64,000 nucleotides of DNA from Plutella xylostella (taxonomy: Eukaryota; Arthropoda; Insecta; Lepidoptera; Plutellidae): the NCBI RefSeq assembly GCF_932276165.1, contig NC_063986.1, positions 10,118,501-10,182,500 on the forward strand, written 5' to 3'. Below the pieces are notes generated by a model, which saw only the letters and a program-made list of their open reading frames with translations, made no database searches and was not told where the DNA came from. This document shows, piece by piece, positions 53,858-64,000 of the stretch; within the stretch, counting starts at the first letter, position 1, and each line of letters opens with the position of its first letter. Both the position numbers and the translations under genes were made by a program.

Positions 53858-54405
53858 GAGCAAAACACAGAGAAAAATTACAAAATTGATGAAATTTTGA
53901 AAGAAAATGGTCATATCGTGCTTCGCCTACCCCCATACCACCCGGAATTAAATCCTATTGAACTTGTGTGGCGGTACGTGAAAGGCGAGCTCGCAAGAAC
54001 GTCGATTGACTCTAACTTAGATAAAGAGATAAAAGACTTAGAGTTGCTTTTCTCTAATTATTCGCCTGAAAAGTTGAGAAATTGTGACGACCATGTCATA
54101 AAAAATTAAGACGAATATTATAAATCTGATAGAGTATTTGACGATGTATTGGACAGGTATGTTATTGTTTATTTATAATTTAATGTAAATTAAACATAAA
54201 ATATTATATGTGTAGGTACACTGAACTAATATGACTGGCGTACTCTAGTACATTATACTTCAAAGTAGGTATAATGTTTTTTGGTTTTTGTCTTAGATTT
54301 ATAATTGAAGTTAATGAAAACGATGATGAAGATGAGGATGACGACGACGATGAACAAGTTCAAACAGAGAGTGAACATGAAAGTGACATGGAAATTGATT
54401 TATAA
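53858..54405 (+). pseudogene. DDE (Tc1/mariner-like) transposase 3' end with intron
   Basis: The frame is open from about 53852 and reads KIDEILKENGHIVLRLPPYH, PELNPIELVWRYVKGELA and CDDHVIKN. This is the end of a DDE_3-type catalytic domain; the Glu of NPIELVW is the expected third acidic residue. A TAA at 54107-54109 interrupts, but the frame then continues DEYYKSDRVFDDVLD. At 54157 a GTATGT donor and at 54296 a TTTTTGTCTTAG acceptor bracket a 140-bp intron. Joining them gives DRFIIEVNENDDEDEDDDDD and an acidic tail ending at TAA 54403-54405, followed at once by AATAAA (54406-54411). The N-terminal and central domains are absent, probably displaced or lost at the LINE insertion. With a stop in exon 1 it is called a pseudogene. 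Confidence 0.7.
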
Positions 54406-54589
54406 AATAAAACACTTTTACATAAATAAATTCAAATTGGTAGATATTCTGAAGGTAAACATCCAAATTTTAATGCTGTCAAACTATAAATTTTAAGCTA
54501 AATATGACATTTACGGGAACACTCATAGAATAAAATTTTACTTACGTCAGAAATAGTTACAAGCTATCGCGAGATTAATCCGGGCACAC

Positions 54590-54872
54590 TTTTCTACGTG
54601 TGTAGCATGTCGTGCTACCTCGCCCCCGCCACTTCTTTCACCCCGCAAGGAGGGTCGCCAAGTAACTTGCCACATTATAGGCTTAACGACTGCTGCCGAA
54701 GCAGAAACCGGGACCCACGGCTTAACGTGCTGTCCGAAGCACGGAAGCGTCCAGTAAAGCACCACTTGAAATTGGTCACCCATCCAATGGCTGACCGTGT
54801 CAGTTGTTGCTTAACCTCAGCGATCAGTTACGATCACTGAGGCCCGCTCGACTACGGACGCTTCAGAGAGCT
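54590..54872 (-). mobile_element. 5S-like SINE, head with alternative body
   Basis: The minus strand starts at about 54872 and carries CAGCCATTGGATGGGTGACC, then CGTGGGTCCCGGTTTCTGCT. At about 54680 it switches to GGCAAGTTACTTGGCGACCC, then TCCTTGCGGGGTGAAAG, the segment shared with 33754-33800. The short opposing frames here are chance. Confidence 0.6.
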
Positions 54873-54879
54873 GAAAGAG

Positions 54880-55330
54880 GTTATTGCTTGTTAATCTAAA
54901 TCTTTTATTTACTCAACTACGTATTGTGTTAACACTACTCAAACACAACTGTAATGACCTATTTTCCGCACTCGTACACATTCGGGAGCCTTGTTTTTTT
55001 TAAATAGTTCCAATTATTAAAATAATCTGCTTTCCCATATTATTGTTAGTTAGTTTAGCAGAATACGAGTAGTTGGTTAGTATTTTATCCAGAATAATAA
55101 TAGATTAGAGGATTATTACAAGTTTGGTCCGATACATGTTATTAGTTATTGTTATGACTCAGTGTACATAATTAATACAACATATTATTAGATATTCCTG
55201 CTACTAGATACCTATTTGTTGGAACGATATAATTATTGTGTATGTGACATTATTAGTTCAATTTATATTGTAATAATAGACTAATGCCTACTACACTACA
55301 CCCAATCTTAATCTCTTATTCTCTCCACCC
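54880..55330. other. no gene seen
   Basis: AT-rich, no recognisable features. Confidence 0.4.
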
Positions 55331-55332
55331 AA

Positions 55333-55390
55333 AGGTTGTCTGGCAGAGATCGCTTTTAGTGATAAGACCGCCTTTTGTACCCTAATTAAG
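55333..55390 (+). mobile_element. LINE 3' UTR fragment
   Basis: GGTTGTCTGGCAGAGATCGC, then TTTTAGTGATAAGACCGCCT, is the conserved 3' block of the LINE at 70-2041. The tail is eroded. Confidence 0.6.
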
Positions 55391-55479
55391 TTGCAATTTG
55401 TTAATCTTATTATTCTTAGTTTCACCATAGTCTGTTAGATCATAACACACCCCTGTTATATTGTAATGTCATAAATTAT

Positions 55480-55560
55480 CCGCCATCTCCACATTAAATT
55501 ATTGACAGATGTGTCAAAAGTCAACAACTAATCCCTTGTTATAAATCTAAAGTTTTATAA
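55480..55560. mobile_element. internal fragment of TTA-type MITE family 1
   Basis: CATCTCCACATTAAATTATT, then GACAGATGTGTCAAAAGTCA and ACAACTAATCCCTTGTTATA, matches the interior of 58214-58361. The ends are lost. Confidence 0.55.
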
Positions 55561-55649
55561 TACGGGGGAAAGTGTGAATATTTTCGGGGGAATGGGTCTG
55601 CGTTATTAATCCCATACTATCGGTTTGATGAACAGCTCCACATTCATTC

Positions 55650-55687
55650 CGGCCACACTCGGCCACACTCGGCCACACTCGGCCGCA
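55650..55687. repeat. 10-bp tandem repeat (CGGCCACACT)n
   Basis: Three perfect units and a partial fourth (CGGCCGCAGG). Confidence 0.85.
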
Positions 55688-55689
55688 GG

Positions 55690-57590
55690 AAGCTCCCACA
55701 CACCGGCAATTTCCGGACCTAAATCATTAATTATTCCACTTATCAAATATACATTTTACTAAATACTGTTCTGATCGTGGATAAACGAGTTCGATTTGTG
55801 CTTGGCTGGGTTTTCACCGCGTAGTTATTAATATGAATATTGTCAGCTATAAGTACCTACTGACTTTTTTTAAACTTGTTATGAAGGGTTATTACGCTAC
55901 TAGGGTGACTTTCACCGGACATTTAAACAAAATTAAATCTATTTCTGTTCTGCTCAGTCATTGTCAAAGCAAGAGAGCAATAGATTTAAATTTAGTGCAA
56001 GTGACCCCTAGAATGTAATACTCCTACATAATATATTTTTTATAATAAAAAAACAGTATTAGCATAAATAAATCTAATAGTAATGTAATTGTTTGAGAAA
56101 CGGAACCCTAAAAAATTGCGTTACAGGCAAAGACTACAATATTATATTACTGACACCTAGACCTTTGGCCCTTACTGCGGACACCTTGGCAAAGTATATT
56201 ATCCTAATCCCTTCACTGAAGCCATTCAAATTTACCCGCAAAATATAATGAGGGGTTCTGTCAGAGTTGCGTTTACAGTTTGCTTAGGACAGGTTAAAGA
56301 GAACCTTTTCGATATAATTTTGCCTATTGGACGGGTAATAAAAACAGATGTGCCAACGGAAAACGGACCTAATGGTGGGCTGTTTGGTTTTAGATGTTTG
56401 TGCTGATGCTTCAGTTGTACGCTCAAAAGTGCTATTGTTGTATTGTCTCAAGGTCGAGGTCAGTTAAGGTTAATTTCTATCTCGCCGTTTCACACAGAGG
56501 GATTATCGCGAAGTCAAAACGAAGCTATGAAAGGGTAGATTTCAAACAGAGATGGATATCTCGATACTTGAGATACTGTCCATACCACCGAAATAATTAT
56601 TTGCTCATGGTTCGTCGATATGCGTAAACAATTATAAAGTTCAGCGCCTATTCAAAAAAATCTAAATTCTTTATTTTCTTTACAAATAATGGTTACGGTT
56701 GTATGGGTCCCTCTTTTAAGTGAATATTTTACATAAAGACATAAAAGCCAAAAAAGGTGCAGCAATGCTAGTGCGACTGTAAATTAGTAAATTACTAAGC
56801 AGTAAGCAGTGTAAGTAGTAGTTTATTTTAAACTTTATGTGCTACTGTACATTTATGGTATGTTTTATGTGGTACGGTACATTTATACCTACCTACACCA
56901 CATCGACTCATACCGTTCCAATACCTATAAATATAAAGTTTACAAAGATGAAGAGGAAGTTATAAAATCCCAACTGGCTTCAGATCTTTCATTAATATCG
57001 TATAACGCCGTCGTGCAAAAGGTCTAAGAAAATAATTTATTTTCTTAGCATTGGGCGACGCTCGGTCGTCGTCCCGGGAATAATCCATCATACTTCGTAA
57101 TCGATTCCACTGAGCAACTTTCTGCTTCAAATATATTATATTTTGTAAATACGTATTGCCTTTTTAAATTTTCGTATCGTAAGTACCTTTTGAGAAAAAC
57201 ACTTTGCCTAATGATGCCTATTCGTCTTGCTAAATATTGGCCTTTTATGGTAATTCTGAATGTATTTTTTAATGTTTTCCGTTTCCTCCTGTTTGCTTAG
57301 AAGAATGTACTGGCAGATAAATTAAAGTGAAATGAGATACACAAAGGAAAATATAGTTCATATTATTTACATACAAAAGGTAAAATCATATAGCTTCTTT
57401 TCAAGAGCTTTTTTTTTTTTCAAGAAGTGACTACGTCATTAATTTGTAGTCACTACCGATCGTCGTCCTAATAACAATTCTAGAACTTACGTCCTAGATC
57501 TAAAATTTAGAACATAGCTTCATTTTAACTAGCAAAAGACGGGCGTTTCTGCAATTTTTTAAATTAATCCTTAATTTTTATAACTACGTT
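55690..57590. other. no gene seen
   Basis: AT-rich. Short frames at 55833-56018, 56232-56426, 56394-56627 and 56839-57027 have no recognisable domain. Confidence 0.45.
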
Positions 57591-57593
57591 AAC

Positions 57594-57685
57594 AACAACG
57601 TTTAAATATTATTATTAACAACGTTTGAATATTATTATTAACAACGTTTGAATATTATTATTAACAACGTTTGAATATTATTCAA
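57594..57685. repeat. 23-bp minisatellite, four units
   Basis: Units begin AACAACGTTT at 57594, 57617, 57640 and 57663, each continuing GAATATTATTATT (AAATATT in the first). Near-perfect tandem copies. Confidence 0.9.
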
Positions 57686-57699
57686 AATATTATCATCCT

Positions 57700-58205
57700 T
57701 TACATTTTAAAATATCAAATATCATACCCAATATACAGATTCATACATGCGAATAGAAGTACGCGAGCTAACACTACAAAAAAAACGCGTAAATTTGACG
57801 CTTCAGCCGCGTGTAGATATTAGGTATTCTGAACACTCGAGCGTTTTTAAAGCTAGAGAGAATTGGAAAAAAAATGAGCTGCGAGTAGATAATAATTTAT
57901 CAGAAAAAATTTGGCCTTTAATCGGCCATTTATGTCTGCAAACTCTCCGCTAAACACCAGCTGAGCGGGGGAACTGTAACTTATGAAAGACGAAGATTCG
58001 GAGCGATACTGCGCTAACCACGACTCAGTTTCGATACATCAAACGTAGCAATGGAAAGACAGCGTCATTAGTTTTTTTTAAACCATCCTGTTACATTATT
58101 TTGTGCTGCGGTCTCTCAGACGGAAATCAGCAGGATGATCCAACCAACCTAGCCTCGTCAGAAGACGGCACTAAAACATAGGTACTAATAGGTGCTCATA
58201 GGTAA
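57700..58205. other. no gene seen
   Basis: A 68-codon plus frame at 57747-57953 has no recognisable domain; otherwise unremarkable. Confidence 0.4.
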
Positions 58206-58213
58206 GAACTTTA

Positions 58214-58361
58214 GTGCCAATTTCTCCATAGTCGGTTATCTTACCGACCAAGGATTGGTTCATCAACATACGTCATCTCCATATAAAATTCTTGACGGAT
58301 GTGTCAAAAGTCAACCACTAATACCTCGTTATGCTCTAACCGACTATGGTGAAATTGGCAC
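58214..58361. mobile_element. 148-bp MITE, family 1, best-preserved copy
   Basis: GTGCCAATTTCTCCATAGTC, then GGTTA, at the left is inverted at the right (TAACCGACTATGGTGAAATT, then GGCAC). TTA precedes the left end (58211-58213); the right flank (GTTTAG) does not give a clean duplication. A 68-codon frame across it is a chance frame. Confidence 0.7.
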
Positions 58362-58594
58362 GTTTAGTATCGCTTTGGAATCGCCCGTTGTTACCTAGAA
58401 TAGGGCTGCCATATTTGTGTTGACTGCGTTGGTGAACTAACAATCTGTCGATGTCGTTACGTGTCGTACAATAGACACTGTGACTAGGCAAACGCGATTC
58501 CGGATGCCAGAGGCTAGATGTTATGCAGCTGTATAGAGGTAGAAAGAAAGAAAGAGCGCAAACTAGCTAATTTAATTTTAATTAGTTGAAGTTG

Positions 58595-58710
58595 TATACA
58601 GGATGTTCCAAAAAGGGTACACTAAGCCGATTTTATTTTCGGGCTTAGATATACCATGCTGCACATGTAGGTTTCGGCTTAGTAAACCCTTTTTGCAACA
58701 CCCTGTATAG
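58595..58710. mobile_element. inverted-repeat element (CAGGGTGTTGCAAAAAGGG), copy 1
   Basis: TATACAGGATGTTCCAAAAA, then GGGTACACTAAGCCGA, is inverted at 58672-58709 (TTTCGGCTTAGTAAACCCTT, then TTTGCAACACCCTGTATA). No coding capacity. Confidence 0.7.
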
Positions 58711-59244
58711 AAAATACCACAATAAGCAGTGATCTCAGGATATGCAATACCACATGCAATTTAATAGTCAGAACTGACTTCCCGTTATGTGACTGATCCT
58801 CATTCCATTATCTAAATACTTTTTTACGGATGAGAAAGCTATCATATCAGTGGGTGAGCTCCTTTAGTGCGACTCCTGTGTGGCGATCAAAGAAAGCCAA
58901 TTTAGACCTCATTGAGAGCAGTTACTTCCGAACCGGCGTAATTTGGTACTGACCCAAATTACGCTAAAACTAGTATTCTTGGATCGGGAATTGAATAAAA
59001 CATACAATAAATATGTGGACCTAATTTTGTGATCCTTTATATCCAGTCAATTTAAATTAATTGATTTCTTCGGTATGACACTAAGACCCAGCTATAGCTA
59101 ATGCCCACGTTTCATCAAAATTGAATCCTGAAGCTGGCGTAGACACGAAGCAAAGACAGCATTCACAAGCTAAGTAATTGCAAGTAAAGCCATATATATA
59201 TATAAGGGTATTTTATACGGTAGTAAGGGTATTTCAAACGTTTA

Positions 59245-59370
59245 TATACAGTGTGTTGCAAAAAGGGTATAGTAAGCCGAAACCAGCATGTGCAGCATGT
59301 TATAAGCCCGAATCTAAAATCAGAATTTCAAAATTCGCGAAAAAAATCCTTTTTGCAACACCCTGTATAT
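59245..59370. mobile_element. inverted-repeat element (CAGGGTGTTGCAAAAAGGG), copy 2
   Basis: TATACAGTGTGTTGCAAAAA, then GGGTATAGTAAGCCGAAACC, has its right end at ATCCTTTTTGCAACACCCTG, then TATAT. Internal ATTATAAGCCCGAAT-like sequence matches copy 1. Frames 59178-59535 cross it by chance. Confidence 0.65.
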
Positions 59371-59454
59371 GATGTCGACTTCTTTATTCTACGAATTCAC
59401 AATAAATTACTTAACTTTTACCTTGTATTGGACCTGCCGAGTCGTGTGTATTCC

Positions 59455-59515
59455 GCTACGCTGCAAGTCGTAGCGGTGCTACGCCGCGCCGTAGCCGCGC
59501 TACGAAATATGTTTC
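59455..59515. repeat. GCTACG/CGTAGC cluster 3
   Basis: CCGCTACGCTGCAAGTCGTA, then GCGGTG, CTACGCCGCGCCGTAGC (59479-59495, identical to 13681-13697) and CGCGCTACG. Confidence 0.6.
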
Positions 59516-59519
59516 GCAG

Positions 59520-60000
59520 ATTCGGGATTGTATGATTATAGTCATTTTATAATATCTTAGATTCAAAGTTTTTTTTTATCTTTATTCAATGTTAAGTATT
59601 ATATACTTTGCATATTAAATACATAACTAAACCTTTTAAAAATACTTCTATTTATCTTGATAGTTGGTATTTCAGATAGTGTTTCAAAGAAATGGTATTG
59701 GTACAGTTGGTACAGTCAAAGTCAGTACTTGCAGTACAAATTTAGGTCTCACGCTCTCAGAACTGTATAAGATCCAAAATATTTGGCTTACCCGGTCATC
59801 ACGTTGTACAGTACAATTCACGAGAACTAACGAAATAGCCGCCGTCTATGAATGCTCGTTCATGAAGGAATGATATGGGTAGTCAGCTAGTCAGTATGCT
59901 TCAATAAACAAATAGCGACCAAGCAGCAAAGCGCATACCAATAGCGTTGCTCATTCTCGACGAATTCCGTCCACACCCCATCTGGGAACTAATAAATTGA
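59520..60000. other. no gene seen
   Basis: AT-rich; a 69-codon frame at 59664-59873 has no recognisable domain. Confidence 0.4.
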
Positions 60001-60283
60001 CGGCCGAATGGTGTAGTGGTTAGTGACCCTGACTGCTAAGCCGAAGGTCCCGGGGTCGATTCCCGGCCGGGGCAGAAATTTTTAAATTTAAAGACAGATA
60101 TTGATATTTTAAATTTTAAAGACAGATATTTTTTACTCGGGTCTTGGGTGTTGATATTTTTAATTAATATGTATCTATCTATGTATTTGTGTAGATATAT
60201 CAACTGTCCGATACCCATAATACAGGCTTTGCCTAGCTTGGGGTCGGATGGCCGTGTGTGAAATGTCCCCACATATTATTATT
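60001..60283 (+). mobile_element. tRNA-derived SINE, tail type 2
   Basis: GACGGCCGAATGGTGTAGTG, then GTTAGTGACC, and the B-box GGGGTCGATTCCCGGC form the head. The body matches 30916-31160 (TATCTATCTATGTATTTGTG, CTTGGGGTCGGATGGCCGTG, GTCCCCACATA) with an (ATT)n tail. A local duplication of GACAGATATT sits in the body start. Confidence 0.85.
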
Positions 60284-60524
60284 ATGCCTTCAGTGGTTTT
60301 TAAAATTTAAAGACAGATATTGATTGAATTTTAAAGTTTAAAGACAGATATTTTTAGTCGGCTCTTGGGTGTTGATATTTATAATTAATATGTATCTATA
60401 TATGTATTTGTGTAGATATATCAGCTGTCCGATACCCATAATACAGGCTCTGCCTAGCTTGGGGTCGGATGGCCGTGTGTGAGATGTCCCCACATATTAT
60501 TATTATTAATAATGCCTTCAGTGG
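60284..60524 (+). repeat. tandem duplicate of the SINE body and flank
   Basis: ATGCCTTCAGTGG follows the SINE at 60284-60296 and recurs at 60512-60524 after a second body and tail without tRNA head. Period 228 bases. This is local duplication of body plus 3' flank, not a second insertion. Confidence 0.75.
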
Positions 60525-60529
60525 TCAAC

Positions 60530-60930
60530 CCACGTGAATTGAACGGCAACAGAGGAAGGCTATTGCAGAATACAAGTGCACACTCAAACTAAAGTTGTTT
60601 CAACTCTTTATGGCAGCTTTACTTTGTATTTTAACTTCTATGTCAATGTTGGAAGGGAGTTTTATTGACCGTTACGACGATGTCGCAGTACGTGACTCCC
60701 ACGAAACCTATTTCGCCTTTGACATCGCATAAACAAGTCAAATAAAATATTTAATAAAAAGATCCAGCTCAGCTTTAAAGTCAAATTAAAATGGCGATTG
60801 CACGAAAAAAGACTATTCCTCGTATTATTTTTTTTATCAAAGGTTTTTTAAAAAGCTAGCTCTTAAACTCCATGTTATCCATATCCGTATGATAACTTAC
60901 TTTTTTCAATACCAATATTTTTTTGTAAGT
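60530..60930. other. no gene seen
   Basis: No recognisable features. Confidence 0.4.
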
Positions 60931-60937
60931 TCTATGA

Positions 60938-61074
60938 AAGCTGCGTACAGACCGGCCCAACGAAGGCCAACGAACGGGTTTATTATCATACATAATAATG
61001 TATGATAAATATCCATCGTTGGGATAACCGTTGGCGTTCGTTGTGCGTTCGTTTGCCCGGTCTGTACGTAGCTT
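60938..61074. mobile_element. 137-bp MITE (AAGCTNCGTACAGACCGG)
   Basis: The left end AAGCTGCGTACAGACCGGCC, then CAACGAAGGCCAACGAACG, is inverted imperfectly at the right (CCCGGTCTGTACGTAGCTT ends at 61074). The centre is a palindrome around ATCATACATAATAATGTATG. No clear target duplication. The 79-codon minus frame here is a chance frame. Confidence 0.7.
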
Positions 61075-61199
61075 AATACGAGGGTTATTAGTCACAGATT
61101 ACCGAAAAGTGATTAGTGTTATAATAATAATATACAAAAATACTATCCTAACCTATTCTAAGTGCCTGCGTCTCGCTGACGAATTGTGAATAGGATCAT

Positions 61200-61375
61200 G
61201 TTAAGGTCTAAATTGCCTAAGTTTGAAGTTGTCGGTTGACACATCTAGATGTGCTAGATCTAGATCTGGCTTTCATCAATATGTTTTCCTTCACCGTAAT
61301 AGCCGTGGTATATTTATTCAATAGTGAAACTGGCCCATGTGCTCTACTTTATATTTTGTTACTCGGCCACGGGGT
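61200..61375 (-). mobile_element. worn tRNA-derived SINE (family of 28248-28572)
   Basis: AGGTCTAAATTGCCTAAGTT, CATCTAGATGTGCTAGATCT, GTTTTCCTTCACCGT and GGTATATTTATTCAATAGTG follow the order of the 28,248 copy on the minus strand. The tRNA-like head is largely eroded. Confidence 0.6.
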
Positions 61376-61875
61376 CAGGAAAGGAAAATTTATTAAAACG
61401 GATATTCTTTCTGAGTGCTCGCTGAATTTCTAGCGCTCTACAAGTCTTAGTATCAAGTGAAATTAGGTTTCTGCAGAAATAAGGATCACTTTTCTTAGAA
61501 TAAGTGTTGAGCCAAGAAAAAATCGAGATCATACCTAGTTACGGCTTGTTGTTTTGTTTTCGACTCCCGACTGAAAAGTATACTCAATATACCTACACAG
61601 TTTTATTTAGGGCAACGAATTTAGGTAAGTACAAGTAGGTATTAAATTTTTTTAGTATAAGTTGACTTTATAGTGGCTTTGGTTTACCTATTTGAAACGT
61701 TAACTTTATAATTTTATTGTGTCGTTATAGGATTAGGTAATCGCAAAATGTATAAGGTCTCTTGACTGTGTTCCTAGTTCAAAAAAGGATTTCATAAAAT
61801 TTATCGAAAACTTTAACTTACCCATTTATTTCGTATAGTTGTTTTTTGTGGCCACATCCTCGTGTATACATTACT
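61376..61875. other. no gene seen
   Basis: AT-rich, no recognisable features. Confidence 0.4.
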
Positions 61876-61877
61876 TT

Positions 61878-62172
61878 AACACGGAGTAACTCAATACGTT
61901 GGCCGAAATAGGCTGCTATGTTCGCATTAATTTTCTCTTCCCCGCTTCTAAACTACTCGCATTTTACTCGACCAACCACCGAAGACCTGCTCACCCCCCT
62001 ACCTATAGCTGAAAAATAAGACCGTGAGAGGGGAAACTTAGGGAGTGTGAGCGATCAAGTTTCCTTGGTCAATCGAATATGAGCAAAGCAATAGATGCGG
62101 ATGTGGATTATTTTCTATGTGAAATAACCTCTTATGCTTTGACGGGAGGTACACAGTACACACTCCGTGTTA
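61878..62172. repeat. possible inverted-repeat element
   Basis: AACACGGAGT (61878-61887) and ACTCCGTGTT (62162-62171) are exact complements about 285 bases apart around CT-rich sequence. Ten bases is weak evidence. Confidence 0.25.
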
Positions 62173-62199
62173 TTGAGAGGCCAGGGGAGAAGATATACG

Positions 62200-62589
62200 A
62201 TGAGTCAGTCGATGGTTATCAAAATAAGGAAGTCTTATGGGAAAGGAAATTTATTTGAATCGTTTCATGGACGTATATTTTGTTTGAAGATGCCAGATTA
62301 CTTACTTTTTTCTTTTGGTGGTTGTTTAGCCAATCGTTTCTTGATTGATCGATTATATTGTGTGTATTATATGCATGCTGGAGCGGCACTTATAATTGTC
62401 TACTCTCTAGATCGAATGATGAACAGTAAATTGTTTATTTTGCAGATTTTAGGAGGCACCTGTCTGTGCTTCAAACACATCTTATACATAAATCCTTTTA
62501 AACTTATCTACCTGAGGCCTGCTAAAATTAATCTTACACATTACGACTTTACCTACGCCGCACACGGGTGCTTAAATGCACATTTTTAA
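62200..62589 (+). CDS. orphan ORF, unrecognised (doubtful)
   Basis: The frame is open from 62167 (GTG); the first ATG is at about 62200 (MSQSMVIKIRKSYGKG), giving about 129 codons to TAA at 62587-62589. The composition includes Cys and Tyr and hydrophobic stretches (LLFSFGGCLANRFLI, MHAGAALIIVYSL, LFILQILGGTCLCF) that could span membranes. I recognise no family. The last codons run into a GCCGCACACGG/CCGTGTGCGG hairpin (62558-62602), suggesting the end is repeat-derived. There is no upstream TATA or partner exon visible. It may be chance. Confidence 0.15.
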   Translation: MSQSMVIKIRKSYGKGNLFESFHGRIFCLKMPDYLLFSFGGCLANRFLIDRLYCVYYMHAGAALIIVYSLDRMMNSKLFILQILGGTCLCFKHILYINPFKLIYLRPAKINLTHYDFTYAAHGCLNAHF

Positions 62590-62602
62590 AATGCCGTGTG
62601 CG
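62558..62602. repeat. GC-rich hairpin
   Basis: CCGCACACGG and CCGTGTGCGG are perfectly complementary across about 25 AT-rich bases. Confidence 0.65.
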
Positions 62603-62949
62603 GTGTGGTTAAAGCTGTGCCAGAAATTTCAAGCCAAAGTGTTATTGCTACCTGAGTGGGCAGGTGGAGTCTGCATCTAGTTTTTACTAACAAACATCTC
62701 GTTTTACAGATTTTAATTTAACTTTAGCTATCTGTGTTCGAGCCTAATAAGACATTGTGTTCACTATCGTTTTGTATAATATCTACGTTTTATGAAAACT
62801 CTACTAAAGAGTTCGTAGTATACCTGCATGGAGAAGTAAATAATTAAGCGAATTTATGTTAAAGTTTTCAACAGAGTACGTGGCAGCTTACAGCTTAGCT
62901 GGCCGTTAGCTAGCAGGAACTTATCATCCTGAGCTGCGGAAGAACGAAA

Positions 62950-63045
62950 AAATATTGATGCTGACGAGTCCTTGAGTGGAGACCACGAACAGTCGTTGCA
63001 GCATGTTGCTTTGATGGGCAAGACCTAATTCGGAGTGTTGTGGCA
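62950..63045 (+). pseudogene. damaged RTE-type LINE C-terminal remnant
   Basis: GAGTCCTTGAGTGGAGACCA, then CGAACAG, and GAGTGTTGTGGCAC match 45320-45450 of the RTE fragment with a large internal deletion and many substitutions. No frame remains. Confidence 0.5.
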
Positions 63046-63059
63046 CGATACGGAAGTGA

Positions 63060-64000
63060 TATTTGATGGCAATAATGAATTGTAACACATAACTACAAAG
63101 ATACAACTAAAGTCAAAGTTGAAAGCTTTCAATCATCTAGAAGCAGTGATTGTTACCCAACAATACTACATGCGGTCGTTCGTATACAGAAGTTATGCAA
63201 AACTAGTCTTTGATGTTATGTGTTCTGGTGAGAAGTTATGTTTGACACAATTGAAATAGAGATTGTGTGTTGGGTTATATTACGTAGGAATGTAAAATAT
63301 AGCATCCGTACACACGACGTAGCGTACTGCTAGTTAGATATAACGTCAGATATTATTATTAGTTTAGTATATACAAAGGAATGGTTACAATAATTATCCA
63401 AAGACTAATGATTTAAAGTTTGTAGATAAAAAAATTATTTGACGCCGCGCCGTATAGGCATCAGCAAATTAGTAAAAGCTACTTCGTGCCTTATGCCTAT
63501 TGTAGCTCTTGTTTTTACACTATGAAGATTCAAATGCCGAAAAACCAAAAACTGTAGAAATGAATAGTCTGAATGTTTGTCACTGTGGGTATTACTGGCT
63601 ATATTGACAGCCAACAGTAGTTGGATGAATATGGGTGAGCTCCTCTACAGTTTACAACTTTTACAAGTATTCATCTTACGCTACATTTCGCGCATAATCA
63701 AACACGAACCAAGCTAAGCAAATCTCAACTTTATTTGATTACTTTCAATGTTATATTTTCAGCAACATCTGGAACAAATTGTAGCGTAAGTACAAAATGG
63801 GAAGGCTTAGCTGTAAATTGAATATTAGGTTTATTTTTCCGCACAGAGGGTGGAATTTCGAATGTTTTGAGTTCAATAGTGAAGGAGCTTGTTTGTTTCG
63901 TATTTTATCGATGCGGAATGTAAATTATTGTTATTGATGTTGTTTGATTTTGGAGCCCTCCCAGTTTTCAGTTAGGTGTCGAATGTCGGGTTTGAATTTT
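63060..64000. other. no gene seen
   Basis: AT-rich to the window end, no recognisable features. Confidence 0.4.

Overview
The window looks like repeat-dense, gene-poor DNA from an insect, most probably a moth or butterfly (Lepidoptera). The evidence is the AT-rich background, tRNA-headed SINEs, a 5S-rRNA-like SINE, RTE/CR1/Jockey-like LINE tails, and many copies of short dispersed repeats of the kind I associate with lepidopteran genomes. I see no convincing intact host gene, rRNA gene, true tRNA gene or CRISPR array. Almost everything recognisable is a transposable element or a remnant of one.

Layout. 1-2041: a 5'-truncated minus-strand LINE whose reverse transcriptase has lost its catalytic YADD motif. 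2.1-3.0 kb: a cluster of a palindromic motif. 3-19 kb: SINEs, short inverted-repeat elements (several with TA, TAA or TTA target-site duplications), LINE tails and degenerate RT C-termini in otherwise featureless DNA. 19,611-21,973: a 2.36-kb palindromic assembly of related foldback elements built from a GGTAAATCC(T)AGGATTTACC-type motif and carrying 5S-like SINE pieces. 22-34 kb: more MITE-like elements, SINEs and LINE fragments.

34.3-53.9 kb holds the most striking structure. A nearly complete two-ORF CR1-like LINE on the minus strand (ORF2 intact, 34,466-37,273/37,336) has its ORF1 split by a 15,373-bp insertion at 37,568-52,940. The insertion is bounded by two co-linear direct repeats of exactly 4,665 bp (constant offset 10,708). 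They begin TG and end CA, and lie within a 4-bp target-site duplication ATCT. It is therefore a recently inserted LTR element with extraordinarily long LTRs. Its 6,043-bp interior encodes no recognisable gag or pol but contains nested tandem duplications, a minisatellite, a 5'-truncated RTE with an 11-bp target duplication, and an old SINE. A polypurine tract abutting the left LTR and a TATA box in each LTR both indicate that the element points along the minus strand.

53.9-64 kb: a DDE transposase 3' end that appears to contain a spliceable intron, then further SINEs, inverted-repeat elements and minisatellites. The nested order implied by the sequence is: LINE lands next to or in the transposase remnant, then the LTR element lands in LINE ORF1. 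The RTE and SINE fragments in the LTR interior are unique to the interior and were probably carried by the element family before this insertion.
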